Shown: positions 1-8,870, counted from the stretch's first letter. The stretch is 21,965 nucleotides of DNA from Trichomonas tenax (GCA_023091735.1 JALKBU010000878.1:1-21965), one strand, 5' to 3'. A program made the numbers and translations. Notes: generated from the letters alone by a model not told the origin.

Positions 1-368
1 CGTTTGCCACTTTAGCCTTAAAGTGTGGAAAATAAAGCTCCCGCCTTATTTGGGGTCATGAATCCTGACTTGGATCCGCGGCGAAGGCGAGCTTGCTCGC
101 CGGCATGCCGCCATATGTGTGTGTGTGTATCAAGTAACACAACTTACAGCATTTATGACTAAAGCAGAAGGATTGGACATGTTAAGGGTTGTGTTAAATA
201 CTATATCGACAGGTAATGAACACCCACACATATGAGCCTCTGCTGCGTGCAAGCACGCAGCCCGGCTATAAAAAAATGAAGAAATTTAATGAAAATTAAT
301 GATGGATAGTGATAAACGGTAGATTTTCATTAAAAGTAGCATACAAAACATGAAACTTAAAATATACC
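1..368. repeat. GC-rich block of short palindromes and inverted repeats
   Basis: No gene is recognisable here. Within an AT-rich background this stretch has unusual GC-rich symmetry. There is a hairpin GGCGAGC-TT-GCTCGCC (86-101), a 10-bp palindrome CGGCATGCCG (101-110), an inverted repeat CATATGTGTG (112-121) with CACACATATG (225-234), and a second perfect hairpin CTGCGTGC-AA-GCACGCAG (243-260). The two tight two-base-loop hairpins lie just outside the inverted repeat, giving a roughly symmetric unit of about 175 bp. It could be the end of a mobile element or a small foldback element; no transposase or target-site duplication is visible. Confidence 0.55.
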
Positions 369-713
369 TTACTTACTCTTACCTAACTTACCTAAAAAAT
401 TATGGTAATAAAAAAGGAGGATAAAGGAGGTGTGTAAAATAGTAGTTAGAGAAATTTCATGGGGTAAGAAAGTATGGGTGAGTAAGGTAATGGTAAGGAA
501 GGAAATAATTTTTTTAGTTATGGAAATTCCAATAGTTGAGAAAGTAGGAAAGTTAGGAAAAGAACTTAAAATTTCTGAAAAACCAACGGTTGTAATATCT
601 GAATATTCGTCGATGAAGAAGTATTTTTTATCGTTAATTTCAATAAAGTCATTTTTATCAATAAGAATAAAACAAGCTTTTGTTGTAAAACCAGTTAATG
701 TTAATTTACACAT
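369..713 (-). CDS. Possible small hypothetical protein (low confidence)
   Basis: A 114-codon frame starts with ATG and ends with TAA. The first half (residues 1-50) has protein-like mixed composition with acidic and aromatic residues; the second half is hydrophobic and low in complexity. A frame of nearly equal length is open on the opposite strand, but it begins at GTG. I recognise no domain. The frame begins about 20 bp from the start of the decayed coiled-coil gene at 735 and points away from it, so it may be another fragment of the same accessory region. It may also be a chance frame. Confidence 0.22.
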   Translation of the reverse strand: MCKLTLTGFTTKACFILIDKNDFIEINDKKYFFIDEYSDITTVGFSEILSSFPNFPTFSTIGISITKKIISFLTITLLTHTFLPHEISLTTILHTSFILLFYYHNFLGKLGKSK

Positions 714-734
714 TTGAGTTAACTTAATTCATCA

Positions 735-2060
735 ATGCCGAATTTACGAAGAACGATGTTGAATTCATTAACGCAGCCATTCATACCACAAATTTTGCCT
801 CAACAGCAACAATTAAATCAATTAAGAGACAATAACGATAACAAAGAACGTTTATTAAATGATGTTGCCCGTTCTTTAGAACTTGAAAGAGAAAGGAAGA
901 AAGAATTAAAGATGAAAGCGAATGAAAATAAAATGAAGAATCAAGATAACAAACATGAATTAAAGATGAAGGTGCAAAAATTGAAAAATGAATTTGAAAA
1001 TTAAAAGATGAAACATAAGATTGAAGAGAAACAACGAGAACTTAATTATCAAGAAGCAAAATTAAATAACCAACACGAAATTGCAGTAGCGGAAGACGAA
1101 GTTAATAAAAAATTAACTGAATTAAATTAAATGAAAATCGAGAACGAATGTTTGAGTTCAGAAATTCAAAGCAATCAATTACGTTCAAACTTTGAAAAGA
1201 CCGAAAGAGATGTTCAAAGTTTAAAAATTCAAAATAAAGCTATGAAAAAGACCTTAAACGATTGAAAAGGAACTGATTTCCTTAAACAATTTGAAGCAAA
1301 AGTAAATGAACAACAACAATTAATTTATGAAAGCGAATTATTGGAATCAATGTTGAAACAAGACCGACAAAATCAATGTTTGAAATTAGAAAAGAAATTT
1401 CAGCCTGACATTAATGCTGTAAAAGTAATAGAAGGCAAATATTCAAAGGATTTAGCAAAAATTAAGAATGAAACATTAGATTTAGAAAATAAATCGGATA
1501 AGATTAAAGAAACTAATGCAGAGATTCAATGTAAAAAGCAATTGTTAAAAGAAAATGAATTCGCTAAAGAAAGATTAATTAATGAAACAGAAAGAATGAA
1601 GAAAATGAATGAAGGCTTTAATGCTGAAGAATTAGATGAAAGAATTAAAGAATCCATTAACATTCAAGTTAATAAACAAAAAGAATTTGAATTAGAAAAG
1701 AACATTAAAGATTTAAATGATGAAATACGTAATAATCAAATTTAAATTAAAACGCAAAAACATAAGAATGACTTTGAAAATTCATTAGCAGGTAAATATT
1801 TAAGTAATCAAATAGCTCTTCAAGCAGTTCAAGCTGAACAAACTGCTAAACAGAAAGAATTATTACTGAGGCAAAATGAACAAGATAAATTAAGTCAGCA
1901 ACTATCAGCTCAAAAATTTGTTCGTGATTTAATTAACGAAACAGATTACAAAAACGTTGATAACGTACTTCAGCAACAATTATAATTATACAAAAAACGA
2001 ACAGATTTGTACTCAAAATATTTAGAAAATGCATTTAAAGATATTCCAACTCATGAATAA
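735..2060 (+). pseudogene. Long coiled-coil protein gene with five in-frame stops
   Basis: One reading frame runs from ATG at 735 to TAA at 2058-2060, about 441 codons, without any frameshift. It is interrupted by TAA at 1002, 1128, 1743 and 1983 and TGA at 1263. The product would begin with a short Pro/Gln-containing head (residues 1-30) and then be almost entirely charged, Lys/Glu/Asn/Gln-rich helix typical of an extended coiled coil. Composition and frame continue smoothly across every stop, so this was one gene. Coiled-coil proteins occur in several trichomonad mobile elements, including Mavericks, and a KilA-N fragment lies just downstream. Nothing here proves that membership, and I recognise no catalytic domain. 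Substitutions have accumulated without indels, which suggests a fairly young pseudogene. Confidence 0.65.
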
Positions 2061-2150
2061 ATAAATTATTTTTATCGTTTGTTGTCAAATTGTCATGCTG
2101 TCAGTGTTTTTCGGTAGAGTTGATTGACCATAGCCACCCCAGCCACCTGG

Positions 2151-2206
2151 AATTGACGAACAAAAGAAATGGCGAGATATTCACAAAAGGTACATATAAA
2201 ACACCG
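2151..2206 (+). pseudogene. KilA-N gene relic (N-terminal fragment)
   Basis: In one frame this segment reads LTNKRNGEIFTKGTY. It matches residues 6-20 of the KilA-N protein encoded at 4925-5577 on the other strand (ITNKRNGETFTRGTY). The similarity then breaks off and no KilA-N core (DGYINASKLC-type motif) follows. It is therefore the start of a second, truncated KilA-N copy, lying about 90 bp after the coiled-coil pseudogene. The alignment is short but specific: 12 of 15 residues are identical. Confidence 0.6.
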
Positions 2207-2644
2207 ATGCATCAATGTTTAGAAATGTTTCTTTTAATATCAACTGCTATAATGTAGTGTGCGTTATTAATCAAAATAAAGCATTTGTGGAATTGACACA
2301 TCTGAACTGATCAATATTTAGTTCATTTTACAGCACATTATATACATAGAACTCTTCAGCAGATATATAATCATAATAATAACTTATGCTCAAATATGCG
2401 AAAAATTCATCTTTCTAAACTTAATATTAAAACTATACACAGTTCATTCAATAGCAACAGAGCTATTTCGGTGAGTAGTACCAATAAAATAATATGAAAA
2501 TGAATGAATAATCAAAATTACATCTTCTATACTAATTTGACATATAAACTATATTATGGCATGTGAAATTTTTATGACATGTAAAATATTATGCCTTGTA
2601 AAGTATTTTTGTCGAGTAAAGTGACACAAATTTTCAAAAATATA
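2207..2644. other. Intergenic, no gene seen
   Basis: AT-rich sequence between the KilA-N relic and the methyltransferase gene. I see no ORF of note, no RNA gene and no clear TCACTTTT-type initiator box in front of the downstream gene. Confidence 0.6.
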
Positions 2645-3307
2645 ATGATTGAGCCAAAAGTTGACTGGTCGAAACCTGAGCAATGGGATTTAGTCTACAA
2701 GCCATCATCTGATTCGTTCTTCCTTTGTGATGGCATTGCTAAAGTTTTTGATAGATTTCCACCTTGTCCAACAATATTAGAAATTGGAAGTGGATCTGGT
2801 TATGTCACAGCATTCACAAGGATGCTCTTCAAATCCAAAGGACTGCCATCAATACATTTTACAACAGATATTAATATTGAATGCTGTAAAAAGACAAAGC
2901 AATTGTGCAATGACAATAATGTTCATGTTTCTCCATTCAGGGATTGCTTTTGTGAACACTTTAGAGGTCTAATTGATGTATTAATTTTTAATCCTCCATA
3001 TGTTGAAACGTCAATGGAAGAACTCGAAGATGCAATCAAAAAGCATTCAATAGAGGCTTCTTGGGCCGGTGGAGAAGATGGCGCTGTTGTTGTTTATGAT
3101 TGTTTGAATTTTATTGTTAATCATAGAGAGAAATTTTCGCCGAATTTCATTTTCATTCTTCTATTGGATGCTGTTAACAAACCGCTTAATCTTAAAAGAT
3201 GGTGCAAGAAACATGGACTCGATTTAAACATAGAATTGAAAAAGAACTGTCAAGGAGAGTCACTTCTCATTACAACCATTACTCCTCTTCATTCAGAAAG
3301 CAGTTAA
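2645..3307 (+). CDS. N6AMT1/HemK2-like class I SAM methyltransferase
   Basis: The product is a class I S-adenosylmethionine methyltransferase of the HemK2/Mtq2/N6AMT1 family. These enzymes work with TRMT112 and methylate the glutamine of the GGQ motif in release factor eRF1. Using the ATG at 2645 (220 residues, close to human N6AMT1 at 214), the visible features are an N-terminal YKPSSDSF block (18-25, compare the family's YEPAEDTF), SAM motif I LEIGSGSG (45-52), acidic D75 of motif II (TDIN), catalytic NPPYV (116-120) and the family-specific EASWAGG (137-143). The frame is open from an earlier ATG at 2591, adding 18 residues not expected in the family, so I prefer 2645. No promoter box is obvious. 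The gene looks intact. Confidence 0.9.
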   Translation: MIEPKVDWSKPEQWDLVYKPSSDSFFLCDGIAKVFDRFPPCPTILEIGSGSGYVTAFTRMLFKSKGLPSIHFTTDINIECCKKTKQLCNDNNVHVSPFRDCFCEHFRGLIDVLIFNPPYVETSMEELEDAIKKHSIEASWAGGEDGAVVVYDCLNFIVNHREKFSPNFIFILLLDAVNKPLNLKRWCKKHGLDLNIELKKNCQGESLLITTITPLHSESS

Positions 3308-3683
3308 TAAAGACTGTGTTAATATTTATTACTTTCAAAAATCATGCACTAATGAGCCATTTAACAGTACAGAAGCAACGATAATGATTTATCTGTGAAT
3401 CAGTTTAATTTTACAAATATTATATTATTCTTTTGTTTGAGAGTTTTGTTTATATAAATAGATTCCCTGTCTTGTATATATTATAATGAGGTTAATATGT
3501 GTTTTTCAAACATGTTCAAATAATGGAAAATGAAAAAAATATAAATATGACATGTAAACAAGTACTTTGTCAAAGATTTTGCAATTTATTGAAATTATGA
3601 TAAAAAACAAAGCAGTAGTTACATTAGCATGATAAATTACATGTTTAAAAACAATCACTTAATATAAAAACATTTGTTTGTTG
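3308..3683. other. Intergenic region between convergent genes
   Basis: AT-rich spacer holding the 3' ends of the methyltransferase (+) and the small acidic-tail protein (-). No other gene is seen. Confidence 0.6.
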
Positions 3684-4116
3684 TTAGAAACAATTGTCAG
3701 CTCTATCATTATCGTCGTATTCCTCGTCCTCATCAACGAGTTTTTCGTCCTCATATATTTCTTGTATCAATAATGGAAAGCGTGGATAGCATTCCCAGCT
3801 GTTCAAGCCAAGGTCCGCAAGACGGCACTTCTCTGTGAGTATTCTCTCTTCTCTATCTGATTTAGTTAAAGGAAAATCAGCAAGAGTATCATCTGGAGCT
3901 ATTCTTTTCTGTGTAAGAATGACCTTCTGTCTATCTGTGAGTCCCAAAGTATCTATTGTGACGAAAAGTGATAACACTTTTCCAAGAGAAACAGCTCTAA
4001 AGATTTGTTTTTCTCTTGGACTGATGTTATTCTCTTGCAGCGCTTCCTGAAGGGTCTTTGAAGGATCAGCGTCTATCACGACACTGTTGCCTCCAAGGTC
4101 CAATCTCTATACGCAT
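3684..4116 (-). CDS. Small acidic-tailed protein, possibly ubiquitin-like; start appears frameshifted
   Basis: The open frame from 4103 to 3684 encodes about 139 residues with no recognised named domain. It has two stretches of beta-grasp flavour (VVIDADPSKTLQEALQENN; then VILTQKRIAPDDTLADFP) and an acidic C-terminal tail. The frame has no ATG at its upstream end: it starts at a TTG right after an in-frame TAG. In another frame an ATG at 4116 reads MRIE immediately before it. Dropping one base between them would join MRIE to LDLGGNSVV, the usual first strand of a ubiquitin-like fold. I therefore suspect a one-base insertion or a sequence error near 4104-4107. No initiator box or trichomonad intron motif lies upstream. 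The function is unknown, and the ubiquitin-like reading is inference. Confidence 0.55.
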
Positions 4117-4924
4117 TTTATAAAAAAATAAATAAATAAAATTCAAGTAAACCTTTTAAAAAGCGAAAATTTAGTATTTTAGATGTCTGCAAACAGATGA
4201 TTTTGAGAAAAAAATTCATTGAAAAATTTGAGTTTTTTATATTTTGGAAAGTTGCTCTATAGATGATTTACAACACTTGTAAAATTTTCTTTTGGTTATT
4301 TTTGAATTGAGTAGGTTGGAACTTAGTGCCTCAATTTCAATCCGAGTGTAACATGCACCAGAAAACTACATCATTAATTTCACTTATTATGCAACGTAGA
4401 TCAATTATTGATCAAAAAAAAAAATAAATAAATAAATAAATAGAAAATCATATTAATTATATGAGGACTAACAAATATTTCTGAGGGGAAAATTTGTTGA
4501 GGTCAAAAGCACATATTTTGCTGTCGAATGGATATTTCAGTACTGAAACTCTTAACTTTATTTTACCGCGGAAATTTCATTCAGTAAAGTTTTTATAGCA
4601 CGTTATTAGATTTAATTATTCCACATCATATTACTCTACAATACATCTAATAATTATTGGGTGAGTAAAATGCCAATATGGATGTCAAAGTTATTGTCGA
4701 CATGTACAATAATTATTTTGGAACGAATTATAACAGTATTGGATTTTCAAAATTAAAAGGAATTAATGATAATTTCATGAAACAGAAACAAAAAATAAAT
4801 GGCAAATTTGTGACACTTTACCGCGTAGCCGAGGCTATGACGAACCGTAAAAATTAAGTAAAATCTTCATATTTTTGAAAATTACTTTTTGCCTCTTTCC
4901 CGAAAAGTATTTGGTATCTAATAC
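4117..4924. other. Gene-free spacer with an AAAT microsatellite
   Basis: About 800 bp of AT-rich DNA. A poly-A/AAAT run occupies roughly 4415-4441. No coding frame or RNA gene is recognisable. Confidence 0.6.
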
Positions 4925-5577
4925 CTACCTACCTAATACCGCAAAAATAAATTTAATTCTCTCTACTGCCTTTTCATAATTGATCTTCGCTAAATCATAA
5001 TCTCTTTTATCTTTTCTTAATTCATCGATTTCATATTGATCCAATTGGTAAGTTGTGTCACGAACATCCCAACTATAATTTTGTTCATAAGCTTTTTGTG
5101 GTTCTGTAATCTTTTTTTTTCTTCTTCGTTGAATATAGGTTCTGCATTTTCTACTGTATCTGGTAAATTTTGTTCATTAAGTTTATCATGGACTTTATCA
5201 TTAATGGAATCCATTATCTTTCCAACCTTTACAGCATATTTAACACTTGCCCAAAATGAAACATAATTTATCAAACCGGGATGAATGTAAGTTCCTCTTA
5301 CTTCTTGAATTTCTTGAGGGATTCCATCGTTTAATGTGTAAATAAAGTGTCCGACAGAATTAAGGCACCCACTATTTTCTTCAATAAATATCTCTAAATA
5401 CTCCTTCCATGATTTACTTTCAATTGATTTTCTGAATCTCTTTCCGAGTTGTTCGCAAAGCTTTGAAGCATTTATATAACCATCCTTGTCTCGACGTAAG
5501 ACTTCAATTCCGTTATAAGTTCCTCTTGTGAATGTCTCACCATTCCTCTTGTTAGTTATTCTATCAAAGTTCATCAT
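4925..5577 (-). CDS. KilA-N domain protein, frameshifted at an A9 tract
   Basis: Starting at the ATG at 5577, residues 1-120 form a KilA-N domain. They include RNGETFTRGTY (11-21), the core DGYINASKLC (32-41) and GTYIHPGLINYVSFWAS (95-111). KilA-N is a DNA-binding module common in large DNA viruses and phages, and greatly expanded in trichomonad genomes. As sequenced the frame stops at 5017 after 186 residues. At a run of nine A on the coding strand (5112-5120) a one-base shift opens a better frame. That frame reads YEQNYSWDVRD, then YQLDQYEIDELRKDKRDYD, a charged helical tail, and ends at TAG 4925-4927. The tail has coding character in the shifted frame only, so the published frame is probably broken by homopolymer slippage (mutation, sequencing error, or less likely programmed slippage). 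No initiator box is evident upstream. A truncated relative is at 2151-2206. Confidence 0.75.
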
Positions 5578-5845
5578 TTATATAAAAATTAAAAAAATTA
5601 AATATTTTTTAAAAATTAACTTTATTTTGAGATTTTCTGAAGTGTCAAAAATCATGATATCAAAATACGGTAAAATTTTAAGATATTCGAGATCGCTGCG
5701 CATATTTATAATATCCGTCTGCAATGACCGAATAATATCAAAGTTATATAACGTTTTAATACAATTTATTTTCACAATTAGATATCAGAAGCTATGAACT
5801 ACTAAATAAGTTTCGATTAACAATAAAATAATCATAATAACATTT

Positions 5846-6157
5846 TTATTTCAAAATCTCTGGATAATTCTTTCGAAAACGATATGGAGGAAATATATGT
5901 GCATCTTCTGCTGCTTTCGTTTGCACAATCTACAACTAATGCCGGATAAAAATGTTGATGATTTTTTTAATCTATTTTTCCGATTATGATAAAGGCATCT
6001 CTGGCCAAATTCATTAACAACAACAATGCATCTATATTGTGGATTTTTTGGCGTATAGTGCTCTGGATCATATTCATAACCATCAGGAAGAGGGATAACA
6101 CGTCTTTGCATTAATATTAACCTCACTTTTTACAATCAGCGGTTTGACATGCGCCAT
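5846..6157 (-). pseudogene. Small cysteine-containing protein gene, probably frameshifted
   Basis: The most convincing coding part is about 6111-5930. It has YEYDPEHYTPKNPQYRC, a second Cys 11 residues later, and a CRLC pair, a possible zinc-binding arrangement. The continuous frame ends at 5851. A different frame downstream reads AAEDAHIFPPYRFRKNYPEI and ends at TAA 5846-5848, which looks more natural than the in-frame tail. Upstream, an ATG at 6157 opens MAHVKPLIVKSEVNINAKT in that same outer frame. An intact gene would need two opposite one-base changes. I do not recognise the family. The gene lies just upstream of the KilA-N gene on the same strand and may belong to the same accessory patch. 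A minimal reading is an 86-residue ORF starting at 6111. Confidence 0.35.
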
Positions 6158-6169
6158 TTTGTCACTTTT
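6123..6169 (+). promoter_or_regulatory. Paired initiator-like boxes without an obvious gene
   Basis: TCACTTTTT at 6123-6131 and TCACTTTT at 6162-6169 match the trichomonad Inr consensus (TCAYW) in the extended form used by eL43, Rab and GAF in this window. The second box would start a transcript whose first ATG (6172) opens only 15 codons, ending at TAA 6217-6219. The nearest real gene begins at 6347 and has its own candidate box. Confidence 0.45.
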
Positions 6170-6320
6170 GCATGTATATCGCTTTTTTGAAAGCAAATGA
6201 AGAAATGAGTCCAAATTAAGATTATATTTTTATAACAATATTGAATTTGCAAGAAATAAGATTTGATTTGTTCAAAAAAAAAAAATCCAAAACAAAATAT
6301 TTTCTCTTTTACAAGGATTT

Positions 6321-6325
6321 TCATA
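6321..6325 (+). promoter_or_regulatory. Candidate initiator TCATA for the LRR gene
   Basis: TCATA fits TCAYW. The A at 6323 would lie 24 nt before the ATG at 6347, within the usual short trichomonad leader. This supports starting the gene at 6347 instead of an in-frame ATG at 6263, which lies upstream of the box. Confidence 0.4.
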
Positions 6326-6346
6326 TTTTTTCAGTTTATTTATTCA

Positions 6347-7420
6347 ATGGGTGAATCAAAAATAACATTTACACGAGCGCAAAAAGACTCAATGGTGAAC
6401 TACAAAATATACCCAGTGTCCGATATGAGGCTTCGTGACTTAAACGGAGTCGAAATTCCGGATGCTGCGATTTCATTTGACGCTTCTAATAATCTTTTAA
6501 CAGATTTTACGGGATTTTCACCAAAAGAGAACATCCGCGGTGTTGTTTTTGATAACAATCCTTTAGTTTCATTTAAAAATTTCCCAAAAAATACAAATAT
6601 TACTTCGTTTTCTGCAGCTGGCGCTCCATTATCGATGCTGCCGAACTTCAGGCAACTAGTCATACTTGTGATTGGTCCAAAAATTGAATTTATCAACGGA
6701 ATTAAAGTTACACCGAACGAATTTTCCGCAATAAGCGCTAAAACACTCGCAATGTATTACAAAGGCAGCGAAGCCAATAAAATGCAGCAAGATGAACTAA
6801 ATATGTACGTCGAAAGTTTTACAGATGCGTTATTAAATGGGTGGATTTTCACTTCTCTTCCGAGATCACTGAATCAGCTTGAGCAGGACTCCACACGCCA
6901 ACAGAATGATCCACTGACTGTCAGAATTGTCAGAGTTTTGACAATTTTAAGATGGAAAGATGAACATATTGTTCAGTTCATAGATAGCATATTTAATGAG
7001 TCTTGTACTCAGAAATCGAAGCAAATGAAGTCAAAGAACGATTATTTAGACGAACAACTTCAAAAACAAAGAGATATAATTCAATTAATGAAAGATGAAC
7101 TTCAATCACTTCAACACGAACAGAATGTCAAAGAGGACAAAAAGAACAAACAATCCTCCGAATTTTCAAATCATCAGCAAGAACAACAAGTTGATATTAC
7201 TAATAAAATATCTAAATCGTCACTTGATGCATACAATGCAATGCTCAAGGAATACTCTATTGGATTAGTGAATAACGCAAATGAAATTCCTGTTGACACT
7301 AAAATCACAAATCCGAAGGGACTTAGAGATGCTGTTCGAAAGCATTTCGATCTCCCAGACGATGCATCTGATGCAGACATGATTGCTGCCATGAAAGAAC
7401 AAATTTCAAAACGTGGATAA
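6347..7420 (+). CDS. Leucine-rich-repeat/coiled-coil protein (lineage-specific)
   Basis: Encodes 357 residues from the ATG at 6347. Residues about 28-130 read as degenerate SDS22-like leucine-rich repeats: LRDLNGVEI, then ISFDASNNLLTDFTGF, then IRGVVFDNNPLVSF. They close with a cap-like FINGIKVTPNEF. A helical middle is followed by a probable coiled coil at about 230-265 (YLDEQLQKQRDIIQLMKDEL) and a charged Gln/Asn-rich linker. The C-terminal segment GLRDAVRKHFDLPDDASDAD is compact and helical. LRR-plus-coiled-coil proteins of this kind are numerous in trichomonads and probably act as scaffolds, but I cannot assign a partner. No signal peptide or membrane segment is apparent. An in-frame upstream ATG at 6263 would add 28 low-complexity hydrophobic/basic residues encoded upstream of the likely promoter. 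Confidence 0.7.
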   Translation: MGESKITFTRAQKDSMVNYKIYPVSDMRLRDLNGVEIPDAAISFDASNNLLTDFTGFSPKENIRGVVFDNNPLVSFKNFPKNTNITSFSAAGAPLSMLPNFRQLVILVIGPKIEFINGIKVTPNEFSAISAKTLAMYYKGSEANKMQQDELNMYVESFTDALLNGWIFTSLPRSLNQLEQDSTRQQNDPLTVRIVRVLTILRWKDEHIVQFIDSIFNESCTQKSKQMKSKNDYLDEQLQKQRDIIQLMKDELQSLQHEQNVKEDKKNKQSSEFSNHQQEQQVDITNKISKSSLDAYNAMLKEYSIGLVNNANEIPVDTKITNPKGLRDAVRKHFDLPDDASDADMIAAMKEQISKRG

Positions 7421-7611
7421 TATTTTGTAATAATAACTATGTTTAATAAGTAAATCTTTCATTATTAGTAATATATAATACATACGTCAATACCTAGTCA
7501 TCAAATATCGATTTTTAAAATCATCTTTACAAGACAAATTTATGGCTACACGACATATTTTGGTTTTACATAACAAAATAATTAGTTTACAAGTCAAAAA
7601 TAACGCAGATT

Positions 7612-7616
7612 TCATT
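7612..7616 (+). promoter_or_regulatory. Candidate initiator TCATT for the 414-residue protein gene
   Basis: TCATT followed by TTCG matches TCAYW. The A at 7614 is 12 nt before the ATG at 7626, which would make that ATG the start and exclude the earlier in-frame ATG at 7542. Confidence 0.35.
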
Positions 7617-7625
7617 TTCGTTTGT

Positions 7626-8870
7626 ATGAACTTAAATTGTCGTTTAAACCAAATCAGTGCATACAAGGCGGAACTCTCAAACCCAGTAAACATAACCATG
7701 GGAAAGAAATGGTCAACAGAGCAAGAAAAAACACCGATTTCACAAAATCCAGCAAATATGCAACAAGACGAAGAAAATACACCAGTGGATTGTAAACCAA
7801 AGAGGTTTTGGAGAACAAGAATACCAATAAATCCGGATTGTAAATTCTTTTTCGTTATTGCAAAACCTGAAGGGGCACCAAAGGGAACAAGGGTTTTCTT
7901 TTTGTACGATGATCCATATTGTTCAATATTTGACACTGTAAAGCGCGAAATAGAAATTGTATCAACAAATGTTCAAATATTTTTCGAAGGAAGGTTCATT
8001 GTATTCAAACGAAATGGCCAAGATCGTTTATTCTCTCTAAAGGTCGAAAACGAGCAAGATTTTTACGATTCACTCAATGATAAAAATAATTGCAATGATA
8101 TTTTGCAACATTTCATTAATCTCTCGAAAATATGCAAAGCATATCCCCACATTGATAATATGACTGTTCCTTTCTTTAATCGCACATTTAACGTTTTAAG
8201 ATTTTATAAGTTGTTTAGTCACTTTCCAAACACGATTTTGGCCGATTTCGATCAATGGGAAATGTTTGTTCGTGCTGTTGATCCTTTCCACGTTGACTTT
8301 GTCGAATATTTAATCAAAAGATTCGTGAAAGATCTCAAAGGTGATGAAACGACATTCCCAACTGATAATTTCATATATAAGTTCATGTCTTCAATGCTTA
8401 TTGTCGATGACAACTTCAAGAATATGTGTACAGCTGTTGGAAAGGCCAAAAACGTGCAAGAAGCGTTGATCAATCGATTAATTATTATGTCGATCAACGA
8501 AAGATCCAATATGATTCTTCACATCTTCTACAACATTATAACGAAGAAATTCCCTAACGCAAGCATAGAAAAGAAGATGATCTTTTCATTGATTGTTAAT
8601 TCAGTCCACGATTTGTGGAACATTGATCCTTCTTACATCCACAAAGCGGATGATATTCTTTCGATGGATGGATATCGTAGATGCAGAGTTTCTATTCCTG
8701 TTTGGGATGAATACCAGAAAACATTCAAGAGATTTGTTAATCAGCCGATTTACTATCAGCAGCCAACACACAGCACAGTTACGTTCAACTATTTCGAAGA
8801 AATCTTTAAGATTGCGATGGAGAAACAAGATGAGTTACTTAAAATCATAGAGAAGTATCCCGAATTTTAA
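7626..8870 (+). CDS. Unassigned protein, N-terminal beta-rich and C-terminal helical regions
   Basis: Encodes 414 residues from the ATG at 7626, the first ATG after an initiator-like box. Alternative in-frame starts are 7542 (442 residues) and 7698 (390 residues, MGKKWSTEQ). After a polar, Gln-rich N-terminus, residues about 60-150 are rich in alternating hydrophobics (KFFFVIAK, GTRVFFLYDD, FEGRFIVFKRNGQDRLFSLKV). This resembles a PH-like or other beta-sandwich fold. From about 155 to the end the sequence is almost all helix, without low complexity and ending in EKYPEF. I considered a RasGAP-like helical domain but see no arginine finger or FLR motif, so I leave it unassigned. The next gene (GAF protein) converges from the other strand with a spacer of about 50 bp. 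Confidence 0.65.
   Translation: MNLNCRLNQISAYKAELSNPVNITMGKKWSTEQEKTPISQNPANMQQDEENTPVDCKPKRFWRTRIPINPDCKFFFVIAKPEGAPKGTRVFFLYDDPYCSIFDTVKREIEIVSTNVQIFFEGRFIVFKRNGQDRLFSLKVENEQDFYDSLNDKNNCNDILQHFINLSKICKAYPHIDNMTVPFFNRTFNVLRFYKLFSHFPNTILADFDQWEMFVRAVDPFHVDFVEYLIKRFVKDLKGDETTFPTDNFIYKFMSSMLIVDDNFKNMCTAVGKAKNVQEALINRLIIMSINERSNMILHIFYNIITKKFPNASIEKKMIFSLIVNSVHDLWNIDPSYIHKADDILSMDGYRRCRVSIPVWDEYQKTFKRFVNQPIYYQQPTHSTVTFNYFEEIFKIAMEKQDELLKIIEKYPEF

Noticed and set aside
430..717. A 95-codon frame on + opposite the 369-713 frame
   Set aside because: It begins at GTG with no ATG at the expected place; the minus-strand frame has ATG and a more natural N-terminal half, though neither is secure.
5578..5797. 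Frames of 65-89 codons upstream of the KilA-N gene on both strands
   Set aside because: Extremely Ile/Lys-rich chance translations of AT-rich leader DNA with no domain.
735..6157. Calling 1-6.2 kb a Maverick/Polinton
   Set aside because: No polymerase B, integrase, ATPase, protease or capsid gene and no long terminal inverted repeats are visible; only coiled-coil and KilA-N remnants remain.
7626..8870. RasGAP domain in the 414-residue protein
   Set aside because: The C-terminal part is helical, but no arginine finger or FLR signature is recognisable.
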